Below the pieces are notes generated by a model. That model made no database searches. It saw nothing but the letters and a program-made list of their open reading frames with translations, and was not told where the DNA came from. A program made the translations under genes and the position numbers. Positions 1-9,200 of a stretch of 64,000 bases of DNA are shown in pieces (the stretch's first letter is position 1; each line of letters opens with the position of its first letter). Source of the stretch: Tenrec ecaudatus (taxonomy: Eukaryota > Chordata > Mammalia > Afrosoricida > Tenrecidae); NCBI RefSeq assembly GCF_050624435.1, contig NC_134537.1:127076086-127140085 (forward strand), read 5' to 3'.

Positions 1-399
1 TTTGGGATTATGTTGATTTTCTTACATTAGTGAGGCAAGGTTAGTGTAGGATCTTCTGAGATGCAGAATCAGATCTTCTCAGATACAGGTCATCCCAGGT
101 TAGCAATGAGATCCTTTATTTTGTGTCTTTCAGGTGAATTTGTTTGTACTTCCGAAAATATACATCTGGTTCATATTAGCTTTAATTTAGTAAAGTTGGA
201 GGCCTTTTCAATGATTTAAAAGCTTTACATGCAGCAAGTGATGGTATTTATGATGAAGAATTTGTTGTAAGTAGGGTTTGGTTTGATCCTATCATTGTGT
301 GGGCAAATTTATATAACATTAAAGAGCTTTCTTTGAGCAGAATGATCCCAGGGACTTACTGAATGAAAGAAGTTTAAACAATTGAGCAGAGATGACATA
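1..399. other. Unassigned sequence with a weak coding-like stretch
   Basis: No repeat family was recognised. Around 200-330 on the plus strand one frame reads LHAASDGIYDEEF and continues for about 40 codons. A pyrimidine-rich stretch ending in cag lies at about 115-132 and a gtaagt at about 267. The frame does not continue cleanly upstream, so I do not call an exon. It could be chance, an old processed pseudogene or a decayed repeat. Confidence 0.3.
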
Positions 400-565
400 G
401 GCTGAGACTGATGCCAAGACTCAGAGAACCAGTAAGCAGAAGCTAGAGTGAGATAAGCACCTTGCTCCTGAGCCAAGATAAGGAACCCTTCCCCTAGAGT
501 TGCCACATGAATTTGGACTTCTATGTTGTGAAAAAGTAAATTTCTGTTTGTTAAAGCCAAACAAA
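400..565 (+). mobile_element. 3' part of an LTR, MaLR/ERVL-like
   Basis: The stretch ends in the pattern 'gaatttggacttct ... aataaatttctg...tttgttaaagcc', typical of the 3' region of MaLR-type mammalian LTRs. The same ending occurs in the longer copy at 53473-54152. Only the 3' part is recognisable. It is a broken, old fossil LTR with no internal viral region beside it. Confidence 0.55.
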
Positions 566-3500
566 ATTAATCATTATTAATTATCAGCGCATCTTGATCG
601 CATGTTGGATCAATTTCAAATAGAAGAAATTGGTAGAACTTTTCATTTTCTTCATCATTAGGCTTAGTGGTTGGTGCATCAAATTGATTAGGTTGATTAA
701 GATGTAGATGTAATCCTACCACAGACATCTTTGTACTTGAAGACAGATTTTTCAAATGTCCTTTTAGAATGTTATACCGTTCCTCTTGAATTTACCATTT
801 CTGACAAAGTAAACAGAAAGATTGTCTGATTCAAATTGACCAGTGCCAGGCTAATTCGCTCAGTAATATTTAGGATGTGTATATTTGTTCGAGATTTATA
901 CTTTGAATAGTCCACGTTCTGCTTACTAATGGATGCTTTCAGCTTTTCTTTCTCATTTTAAGTTGTTCTGAGAGTGGACAGGGGAGCAGAAGTAGAGACC
1001 TGGACCCGAAGCAGGGAAGAATTGTTCTCTTGTGGGGCCAAAGCTCCGAGGAGCCTCTAGAATCAGACATCTCTCTCTCTCTCTTAAATCTTTGAGCTAC
1101 TTCTCACAGATATTGCCTCAGTGACCGAGCTATGGTGTAATCTTTTGAGTTACAGCTTGCCCTCAGGACGATAGTCTCCAGAACCCCGTGTGCCCAGCAT
1201 CACCTAGTAGGAAGAGAGCACAGTTCAGCTGAAGTTCCTGGAATCTCATCAATCCCTCGAGTATCTTGTATATCGTGCAGGAATGTTAAAAAGCTTGATA
1301 TGGGCAAAGAAGCCAATATATCAACGGTATCATAATGGCTTTTCTTTCTCCTAGGAGCTTCTAATAAAATTCCTCAGCATTGCTTCTCTGTCTGACCAGA
1401 GTACATCTTTTTCTTGGTAAGAAACAAGAACCTCATCCCAGGAACATAAATTTGGCCCACTAGCCAGGAGAAAGAGGGGATGCTGGAAAAGAAAACATCC
1501 TTCCAGACCGTGATGAGACCAACTAGTGTCTTCCTCAAGGAGGAAGACAAGTGGCCACAAGAATTCTGATTAATTCTGTGCCTTAGCTGCCTACAGGGAG
1601 CACCCAGTCAAAGTCCACAGATGGGGGGTTGGGAATCTACATTGGATAACTTTACTTCTTAACTCTCCTTTTCATTTTCGTCTGGTTTCTCTCCATCAGT
1701 TGCCTCCTCTGGTACCATTGCAAGCCTCTATTAGGCTTGGCGAGGGGCAGGCAGTACCTTCCTCATCTAGAAGATGATGGGGGAAGTGTTCTGTGGGCCT
1801 TTGGTTTTTCTGGGATTTCACACCATTCCCTGGCAGAATGAAATTATATTTTGTCTTTCTCTGAGGCTGGCTTTCTTCAGAGTCTCTCTGTCTTGCCCTT
1901 GATAACCAGGCCTTTGTTTCCTTGAGCCTGTTCTGAACCTTAGTTGTTTTCCGGTTCTTTTTTGCTAGTATTGAGAATGTTCAGAGTCAGAAATTAAAAA
2001 GAGAGCATTGAACGTGGGGTTTTAAAAAACTGACTGGGCAGACGAAATGCTTAGCGATAGGGAACCTCGGGCAGTGGGTCACATAGGCTGGATGATTCTA
2101 AAACTGGAAGGTTGCCCTTCACCCCAGATCTCGGCCCCTTGGGGCTCCACAGGCTCTACCAGGAGGTGAATGGAACTCCACTGTGAAGACCTCCGCCGGC
2201 TTTATGAACACGCCATGCAGGCTCAGTTCTTTCCCTCACTTCACAAACCACTTTTTAAGGATTTTTATGCAACAATACTTCTAAAAAGTGAACTGTTCAT
2301 TTCAATTGGTATAACAAAGCCATCTAAACAAGAACATTGATGAGACTATAATTTTTAGCTCTGGAGGATATTAATTAAATGAAAGGCATATGGATATGTT
2401 TTCTTTCTTTAGGAACTCAACTTTGACTTGGTAACACGTGCGTGCTTAGGAATGAAACAATTTCAATATTATAAGGAACAAAGGCAATGACATATATAAC
2501 AACGTTAGAATCAAGAGCTCTAAGTAATCTGTTCCTCTTAATTGAGTTATGAAGATTTGGTATACTTTGATCTATATTTTGGTCTGACCAAAATGATTAT
2601 TCCCAGAATGCTGTTGCCAGGAGGGGCCCCTTCTCAGTGGTTCTCGCCCCACGCACAGGTGAGTGTTCAGATGGGGGGCAGTGTTCAGACCAGGGCCAGG
2701 GAGGGGGTTTTGAGTGGAAAGAGTAGGTTTGTTAGGGGTGTGTTTCTGTCATGCTGCGGAGCCTTAGTTTCACAGAGGGTACCGTGGGATGGAATGGAGA
2801 GGGGTTTTTATCCCAGGAATGGTGAATTCTGCTATCTGGACAGAATAATCGTATCTGGAGTTTGTGCTGTGTCTTATCAACAGACCGAGTACCAGGAGTT
2901 GCTTCCGCCAATATTCTGCCTTTCTCTGGCCGCACTCTTTCACAGTCTACTTCTCATTTAAAACAAAACTATCGAGAGGGAGGTGTGTCTTCTCTGCCTC
3001 TACTCTCCTCAGCACCGGACACTGAAGGTGGTCGTGGCAGGCACGCTCTCACCTCCTTCTTGTGCCTGGGATTCATGCCATTGCAAGCTCTTCCCCTCTG
3101 CTTGACGCTGCTTACCTAGCAACACCGCAAAAATCCTGGTTTTAGGGTATCTGTCTTCTAGAACCTTGGCAGAGACACTGGCCAGAATCCATTAAGAAAA
3201 AGATACTGGACTATATCCCAGGATACTTTTCCTATCACTTTGAGGAATCTAATAGCCACCCAGCACCAACAAGCTTCTCCAGCCTGTCAGGGTCACTGAA
3301 GGAGGCTTCATCCATAAGGTTCTAGAGGAAAAGAGAAAGCAGCTTCCCAGGAGTAGAGACAAAGCGTCTTACTAGAAGTGGGGTGAAGAGGCATGGGTTA
3401 CATAGCGAGGACTAGTTAATTTTGGAAAACCAGGGATGTGTTCTCTGAACATAAGCAGAGGGACAGAGGCTGTGCGGCCTCTGCCATGATCTCTTCTACT

Positions 3501-4011
3501 CTCTTTCCTATGGGAAACAGACACTCATTAACTCTAGATGTACCTCTGGGACATATTCTTAAGACCTGGGACAAGTTTGATCATCCACCCCTAAAAAGAA
3601 TGACTGACAACATTTTGTAATAAGGCTTATCTTCGGTTTCAGTTAGGCAGTAGGGAAATTTAGCTTGACAATTGCAGTCTAAACCATGATACCACTTCAC
3701 AACTAGATTTGTTCTGCAAATGGCAAAGTAAGTGGAAAGAGGTCTTTTTTTGCAGCTTTTCCTGGCACAATGGAATGCTACGAAATCATGCACGAATTCT
3801 AAGATTTATCCTACCTTCTTTCTGATCTTGGGAGGAGAGACTCTGAGTTTCTCTAAGTCTCCTTAAAAGGATATTGGACTCTCCAGAGGCACTTGTTGTT
3901 GGTTTGTCATCTCAAACTTCTAGTCTCAGGTTACAGGTTATCCCTCCTCAAGGTCAGCAAGAAGGTAGGATCAACCTTACAATTTATACTTTTACTACAA
4001 GGTAAGTGAGG

Positions 4012-4013
<2 letters not shown>
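566..4013. other. About 3.4 kb without a recognised element
   Basis: I recognise no repeat, RNA gene or exon here. The longest open frame (2542-2961, plus, 139 codons, starting on a non-ATG codon) has no motif I know and is overlapped by antisense frames. A (CT)n tract lies near 1070-1084. The sequence is of mixed composition and looks like unique intergenic DNA or very old repeats. Confidence 0.5.

Positions 4014-4100
<87 letters not shown>
4014..4100. repeat. (AT)n microsatellite, about 43 units
   Basis: An uninterrupted AT dinucleotide tract of about 87 bases. A tract this long and pure is expected to be highly variable in length and prone to assembly error. It also generates a spurious minus-strand open frame of alternating Ile and Tyr. 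Confidence 0.97.
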
Positions 4101-4101
<1 letters not shown>

Positions 4102-4712
4102 TGGGTGTCACATATGTAATCATTCAGCCAGAATGAATGTGGCATGCATCTGCTGGGCATGTATTCCTGTGTGGTGGATCCAGTCACACCAGTTTAAATG
4201 ATCCCAATCACATTGACTGCAGATTTACATGGGCAATATCGCGTTGAACATGGGCACAGTATACTTTGGAAACTCTGTATTACACTTAGATGTTCATAGT
4301 AACGATCCCAGGATATAGTGGAAGTCTGATATCCATACAAGGCAGGTCATAAAACAAGAGCTATGAGGAGACCCATAGCCTCACACTCAGGTTGATCTTG
4401 GTCAGGTTTTAGAGCTTTTGTCCTGAGTGATGATATGGTGAAGTTAGAAGAGTCTGAGACCTGGATCAATCACCAGGGGACAGAGAGCAGAAGGTGCTGA
4501 GGAGAAGGGAGCACAGCTGCAATGTTGGCTGAGGTGGCCCTGAACAGGAGTGGCTGTGGCCTTTTTAATCGTCCACTAAGGTGGAGTCTGTGTAGTAGTG
4601 AGACTCCATGTACCACATGGGTAACTGACACAGAGAAAATAGAACAGATGTACCCAAAATTAGACAACAGGCTGTATGGCTACCTGCTACAACACCCTGA
4701 CAGAGGCGAGAG
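4101..4712. other. Unassigned sequence between (AT)n and the 7SL fragment
   Basis: No family recognised. The part at about 4520-4710 lies directly against the 7SL-like block but does not resemble the 3' Alu-domain half of 7SL RNA. Confidence 0.4.
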
Positions 4713-4853
4713 CTTCGACCTGTTCCGTGTCTGACCTGGGCCGGTTCACCCCTCCTTAGGCAACGTGGTGGTCCCCGACTCCCGGGAGGTCCCCATATCA
4801 ATGCCGAGAACTGCGGACACCTGATCGGCTGTAGCGCACTTCAGCCCAGAACC
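4713..4853 (-). pseudogene. RN7SL-like: 7SL (SRP) RNA pseudogene fragment
   Basis: Read on the minus strand, about 140 bases match the central part of 7SL RNA, the RNA scaffold of the signal recognition particle. The block runs from 'gttctgggctg' through the segment around 'gacctcccgggag', 'cctaaggaggggtgaac' and 'ggcccaggtc'. It corresponds roughly to nucleotides 45-185 of the roughly 300-nt RNA. Both ends of 7SL are absent and there is no poly(A) tail, so this is a truncated retrocopy or remnant and not a gene. It is not an Alu or B1 SINE: those keep the 7SL ends and lack much of this central part. L1 3' UTR sequence begins about 50 bases downstream. Confidence 0.88.
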
Positions 4854-4904
4854 CTTAGCTTCTGCCCGCCAACAACCACCGGCCTTATCTGAGTTGCTAC
4901 CCTC

Positions 4905-5995
4905 CCACTCCCCGCCCCCACTATCATAATCCCATTCTACCTTACAAATCCGACTAGACCAGAGGATGTACACTGGTACAGATAAGAACTGGAAACACAG
5001 GGAATCCAGGACAGAAATGCACATAGGTCTCTTTCCCCATCGTCGTAAATAAATATATTTCCATATGCACATGTCTGTATTTAGACCTCTATAAATGCCC
5101 TTTTCTTCCTAGTTCTTTCCTCTATTTCCTTTGACTTTCCTCTTTTCCCACTATCATATTCATCCTTCATTTGGGTTTCATTAATTCCTCTCAGTTACAT
5201 TGCCCTTGATCAAGCCCTACCAGGCCTCTTACACCCTCCTCACCACTGATTTTGGATCACTTGTTGTTTCCTTGTCCCTGGGGTTGTTAACACCCACTTC
5301 CTTCCCCCTGCCTCCCCTCTCCCATGTCTCCCAAACCATTGGTCCCATTGTTTGCTTCTCCAGATGGTTTATCCCACCTATCATATCTAGATAGACTTGC
5401 AGTGATAGTAAGTAATATGCACAAAATTAAGACAGAGCAAAACAAAGCAACAAAAGGAAACAAAACAACACAGCAACACAATCAAACAAACACACACACA
5501 AACCGATGACAAAAAGAAGAAGCCTGTAAATAGTTCAAGGTCTGTTTTTTGACCTTTAGCATTGTTTTCTGGTCAAGTCTGATGGGGTGCCATGCCCTGC
5601 CACAAAGTCTATTTTTGTTATTCCCTGGGGACTTCATTGCTCTGTTCCCCTTGCTGTTTTATTGTATGCCCTTAGTGTTTTGGCTCAGTGTGGTGGGGTA
5701 AGACCAGGCACAATTTCTACACTGTGTCTCCAGCGTTGTCCCCAGTAATGTTATGGGTCAGTGCGGGATGTCGTGTCTCATATGGGGCCGGCCCTATGGT
5801 CCTCTTTGTGCATTGGCTGCTCTGAGCAGGAATATCATCCTGAGGGCTTGGTGAGTCAGGATGTGCTCCACTCTCTTTCCTTCCCCATTTCATTTGCTCC
5901 TGTGTGCTCTGATCAGACATGTCCCTCTCCCTAAGCTGCAGCTTCAGTGCTATCCTCTGAAGTGAATTCTTCTGTGAGGAGCAGGGTCTATAATT
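4905..5995 (+). mobile_element. L1 3' UTR block, tenrec-type
   Basis: The first part (about 4905-5020) contains the 'ctagaccagaggatgtacac' block, which recurs at 21160-21270, 45115-45200 and, inverted, 33995-34120. The rest contains further L1 3' UTR material: a pyrimidine-rich section to 5395, an A/C-rich section at 5400-5520, then a section ending near 'gaagtgaattcttctgtgag'. I recognise this order from Echinops L1 3' UTRs, from memory. No ORF2 is attached, so the copy is 5'-truncated or an internal fragment. Confidence 0.75.
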
Positions 5996-6009
5996 ATAAA
6001 TTTAATATA

Positions 6010-6275
6010 ATCTCTGCCCTACTGCAAATAAAAGAACTTTTATTTACTATTCAATTTGACAAGCCAGTTCTAAGATGTATATGGAAGTGCACAATGCCAA
6101 GAGTAACCACAAACCTTGAAAAAGAACAAGATAGGAGTAGTTGACCCATAATTTACATTGAAGCTAGGGTTTTAAAACAGTGTTATATATGAAGAAGAAG
6201 ATCACAATATGGAAAGCTGGAGCACACTAAAATCCAGAACAGAATCAAGTTTATATTCCACTGTTGTTCATAAGC
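6010..6275 (+). mobile_element. L1 ORF2 fragment, old
   Basis: The stretch 'atatggaagtgcacaatgcc', followed by an A-rich piece and then 'ttttaaaacagtgt', aligns in order with the part of L1 ORF2 just upstream of its C-terminal end. It is short and diverged and has no open frame. Confidence 0.5.
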
Positions 6276-6284
6276 TTTTCAGCA

Positions 6285-6500
6285 GCTGATTGCTCAGCGG
6301 TAGTTTGCCTATTATTTATTCTTAGTTCTAGTTGGGAAGCTCTGCTGAAACCTGCTCACCATGGGCAATGTGGCTTCTATGTGAAATCCTGGTTGTATTT
6401 CTGCATACTGGTTGTCTAGCTTCCAGAATCATGGCAACACACAAGCCATTCCAGTAGGGCAAACTGACAGATGAGTGGTGGATTCACATGTTAACAGCTG
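6285..6500 (-). mobile_element. Afrotherian composite SINE (tRNA-headed, long form)
   Basis: Contains, in order, 'gggaagctctgctgaaacct', 'caccatgggcaatg', 'agcttccagaatcatggc', 'caacacacaagcc' and 'aaactgacagatgagtgg'. These are diagnostic of the longer Afrotherian SINE with a tRNA-like head and an RTE-like tail. Orientation is antisense. Related pieces lie at 13505-13670, 21935-22080 and 59500-59585. Confidence 0.65.
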
Positions 6501-6789
6501 ATAAATGTTAAAGAGATTTTGAACCCTCAGTGCTCATTGGTCATGCACACAACTCAACAATTCATACCTTCCAGTCTGAGAAGCCAGCCTATTCATGCAC
6601 AATTTCCTTTTCTCAACAGTGTTTAAAAATCTAGACCATTGACTGAATTGATGCTGCTATGAATCAAATTACCTATGCCCGATGGGAATGTTATAGTGTT
6701 CTCCAATAAAATGATAATGAAGTCACAAAAGTGAACCAGAGACATATGCAAACCATAGATACATGTTTGGATTTGGGGTTCACACTTAG
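6501..6789. other. Unassigned, AT-rich
   Basis: No recognisable element. It may be a decayed upstream part of the L1 3' UTR that follows. Confidence 0.35.
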
Positions 6790-7050
6790 TTGTAACCCCA
6801 ATATAGAAGCAATTAGTACTTATGACATGGCTTTACTTAGTACTTGTCCTAAGAAGAGATCACAGAAGATGTGCATGATACACCAAAGAGTGGTGAAGAA
6901 ATAATATGGTGCAAAGGTGTCAGAAAGAATAGTGACTGGGGTCTTAAAGGCTTGTCTTAAAACAAGCAGCCAACTAAGCGAGGAATCAACTAAGTACACC
7001 TGGAAGAAACACACCAACTTCTATGTTCTAAAATTGTAAATAATAAAATC
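6790..7050 (+). mobile_element. L1 3' UTR fragment, Afrotherian type
   Basis: Contains 'ggggtcttaaaggcttg', then 'acaagcagccaactaag' and 'ggaagaaacacaccaac'. This 'ggtcttaaa..ctt...gcggccat' signature belongs to the L1 3' UTR shared by Afrotherian L1s. It corresponds to the minus-strand copy at 62525-63330 and to 20755-20940. It ends near an 'aataataaaa' stretch. Confidence 0.72.
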
Positions 7051-7149
7051 CATCTTTGGAGTTAGGAATGGTATCAGAGCTTCATTCTGAACAGAAGGTT
7101 TGCAGAAGGCTATGGATGACAGTGGACACCCAAAATCTATTTGCAGTGT

Positions 7150-7762
7150 ATAATAGTTACAGTAGGATTATTGTGCTAACAAGGACAATAGAAAAATGTG
7201 GGCTGAGTTTAATCAGGTCTCAGCTTGATTGGAAGATGACCGAAATAACTAAAGACAGCAAGTGTCCCCTCTCCTACTTGCTCCCGAGTGATCTGATAAG
7301 AGTGCTGGTGCTTTACCTAGTTCTCTGCCTCAACCTGTGTGCTACACTACCTGTGGGTCAAGCCAATCCTGTTGCTTGATCTTGAGGCTGGTGGATCCCT
7401 TCGCCACACTTGAGTTCGATGTCCCCTAGCGGCTCTAGAGCTACTGACTGTTGTTGACCCACCCTGCTGCCTGCTGCTTGTGGGCAGACTCTGCCTGCCT
7501 TGCCTGAGGGAACACTCCCGATGTCTGCTTCCTTGACCTTGGACCCAGCAGCCCTCATGAGTTGAAGAACTTCCAGTCTATTAACTGCTCTACGAACGTG
7601 AATTGACCGAGTCTTCTGTACTCCTGTGTGGACTAATTAGCTGTTATATTCCTTCTCGCTATATAAACCTACATATATATGCATATATAAATAAAATATA
7701 TATATATATAAATATTCATAAGTGTCCTCATTTTGTTTCTCTAGAAAACCCTGCCTAACACA
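7150..7762 (+). mobile_element. Solo LTR, ERVL/MLT2-like, family A
   Basis: About 610 bases that align along their length with the copy at 37689-38328. Shared landmarks are 'cctcaacctgtgtgctac', 'gcttgaggctggtgg', 'tgtggactaat.agctgt' and the 3' terminus 'ctctaga.aacc..gcctaacaca'. No internal viral region adjoins it, so it is a solo LTR fossil. Divergence between copies suggests an age of tens of millions of years (inference). Confidence 0.75.
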
Positions 7763-8039
7763 CAGGGTGGCAACATGGAATAAAACTCTGGTGAATTCCC
7801 TATTACCAATACCCAGAGATGTGAATAACCTTGTTATCAAGGTTTAAAAGAGAATATTGTAAAGTTGATCATGGTGGATGTAAATAGGGTAGAATATAAC
7901 AACTTATTTGATATTCCTTGTGACCCATTTTAAGGTTGTTTCAGCTTTTAGTATTTTCTGCTTTTGTTTTGGTTGGAGTTCTTCTCTGTTTTATTTTGTC
8001 CTTGTTTTTGTGTGTTTGTTTCCTTTTTGCGTTTTGTAT
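7763..8039. other. Unassigned, T-rich
   Basis: No clear family. The T-rich stretch at 7950-8050 may belong to the old L1 3' end that follows. Confidence 0.35.
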
Positions 8040-8260
8040 TGTTTTCCATATATGAAATCAGGATAGGTGAATCGACAGAGACAATAATTGGCTTAATGAT
8101 TACCCAAGGACAGGCAAGGGAAGTTGGGGAAAAATGGGGAACTAACACAAGCACTATGAGAATGAAGAACTTGTGGTAATGATCGTACAACTCTTCTTAA
8201 TATTGAACTATTGAATTACATGATACAAGAATTATATGCCAGTAAAATGTATAAAAATAT
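8040..8260 (+). mobile_element. Old L1 3' end (L1M-like)
   Basis: The order of 'gattacccaaggacaggcaa', 'aaaatggggaactaa', 'tggtaatgatcgtac' and 'gaactattgaattacatgat' follows old mammalian L1 3' UTRs, which have 'ggggaatggggagt...gatggttgcacaac...actgaattgtac'. It is diverged and has no poly(A). Confidence 0.5.
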
Positions 8261-8682
8261 TTGGACATATTTTCCGAAAATGGTACTATATAAATTATTC
8301 ATATGGGAAAATAATTTTGGCCCAGCCTTCATGCATAACACACAAAATCTATGTCCAGATTGATAATAAAACACTTAAAAATTATATTATTACATGTTAT
8401 AAAAAATCAAATGATTGTGAAGCATTACATTAAGCCCTGAACTGTTGTTGTTGGGTGTGGTCTTACTGGTTTGGACTCGTACAGCCCTCTAGACAGTGGA
8501 GAGGAGCACTGGCTGGTCCTGTACCGTCCTCACAGCCATTCCCGTGCTTGAGCTCATTGGAGGAGTCACTCTGCCAGTCCTTCCAACTGGGGAACTTTGC
8601 CTTTTGCTGGCCCTCTAGCAAGCACGGTGTATCCCTCCTGACAGCATGAAGTCTGTTAGTTCTTGCTTCTAAAGGGTATTGT

Positions 8683-8693
8683 GGATGTACTTC
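8683..8693. repeat. Target-site duplication, left copy
   Basis: 'ggatgtacttc' immediately precedes the T-rich tail of the U1 retrocopy and is repeated exactly at 8891-8901. Confidence 0.9.
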
Positions 8694-8727
8694 CTTTTTT
8701 TTTTCTTATTTCTTTTTTTTTTTAAAT

Positions 8728-8890
8728 CAGGGGAGAGTGTGAACATAGTCCTCCACTACCACAAATGATGCAGTCGAGTTTCCCACATTTGGGGAAATCA
8801 CAGGGCTCAGCACATCCAGAGTGCAATGGAGAATTCTCGCTCTGGGAAACCACCTCCGTGATCATGGTGTCTCCCCTGCCAGGTAAGTAT
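8728..8890 (-). pseudogene. RNU1-like: U1 snRNA retropseudogene, full length, with poly(A)
   Basis: On the minus strand, 163 bases match U1 small nuclear RNA (about 164 nt) from its 5' end 'atacttacctggcagggg' to its 3' end 'ctcccctg'. The 5'-splice-site recognition sequence 'acttacct' is intact. The copy is followed by an A-rich tail (T-rich at 8694-8727 on the plus strand). It is flanked by 11-base direct repeats 'ggatgtacttc' at 8683-8693 and 8891-8901. Several substitutions, the tail and the target duplications mark it as an LINE-machinery retrocopy and not a functional U1 gene. It lies inside an RTE, so it is younger than that RTE. Confidence 0.95.
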
Positions 8891-8901
8891 GGATGTACTT
8901 C
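8891..8901. repeat. Target-site duplication, right copy
   Basis: Exact repeat of 8683-8693, directly abutting the 5' end of the U1 retrocopy. Confidence 0.9.
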
Positions 8902-9129
8902 TTCTTATAAGACACGTTTGTTCATTCTTCTGGCAGTTCACGATATATTTAAAATTCAAATGCATCACTTTTTCATCACCTTCTTTATTCATTGAGCTAA
9001 GCTGTCACTTTAAGGATGGACTCAAGTGCACCAGACCATTTTCCAAGTCCTCCTGTGGATGTGACAGCTGAGCATTTATAAAATAGACTAAAGAAGAGTG
9101 GATGCATTTGAAAGCATGTTCTAAGCACA

Positions 9130-9200
9130 TCCTCACCACCATTGAAGTGATTCCGACTCACAGCAACCACATGGAGGGCTGTGGAGGGGGCAAGCTTATG
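9130..9200 (-). mobile_element. AfroSINE fragment
   Basis: 'ccattgaagtgattccgactcacagc' resembles the complement of the conserved AfroSINE 3' region (gctatgagtcggaatcgactc...). Only this part is clear. Confidence 0.5.

Larger units (their letters stand above)
8441..9060 (-). mobile_element. RTE (BovB-like) LINE 3' part, split by a U1 retrocopy
   Basis: The minus strand carries the 3' end of the Afrotherian RTE. It starts with 'ttgttgttgg', the complement of the AAC tail, and continues through 'cctgtaccgtcctcacagcc' and 'cttgcttctaaagggtattg'. The element resumes after the U1 insertion with 'cttcttataagacacgtttg' and 'ttcttctggcagttcacg'. The right edge beyond about 8995 is uncertain. Confidence 0.8.

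Noticed and set aside
2542-2961. Open frame of 139 codons, plus strand
   Set aside because: Starts on a non-ATG codon, has no recognisable domain, is overlapped by antisense frames, and no splice or repeat context supports it.
3984-4187. Minus-strand frame with long Ile-Tyr repeat
   Set aside because: Pure product of the (AT)n tract.
8728-8890. U1 block as a functional snRNA gene
   Set aside because: It has internal substitutions, an A-rich tail and target duplications, all signs of a retrocopy.
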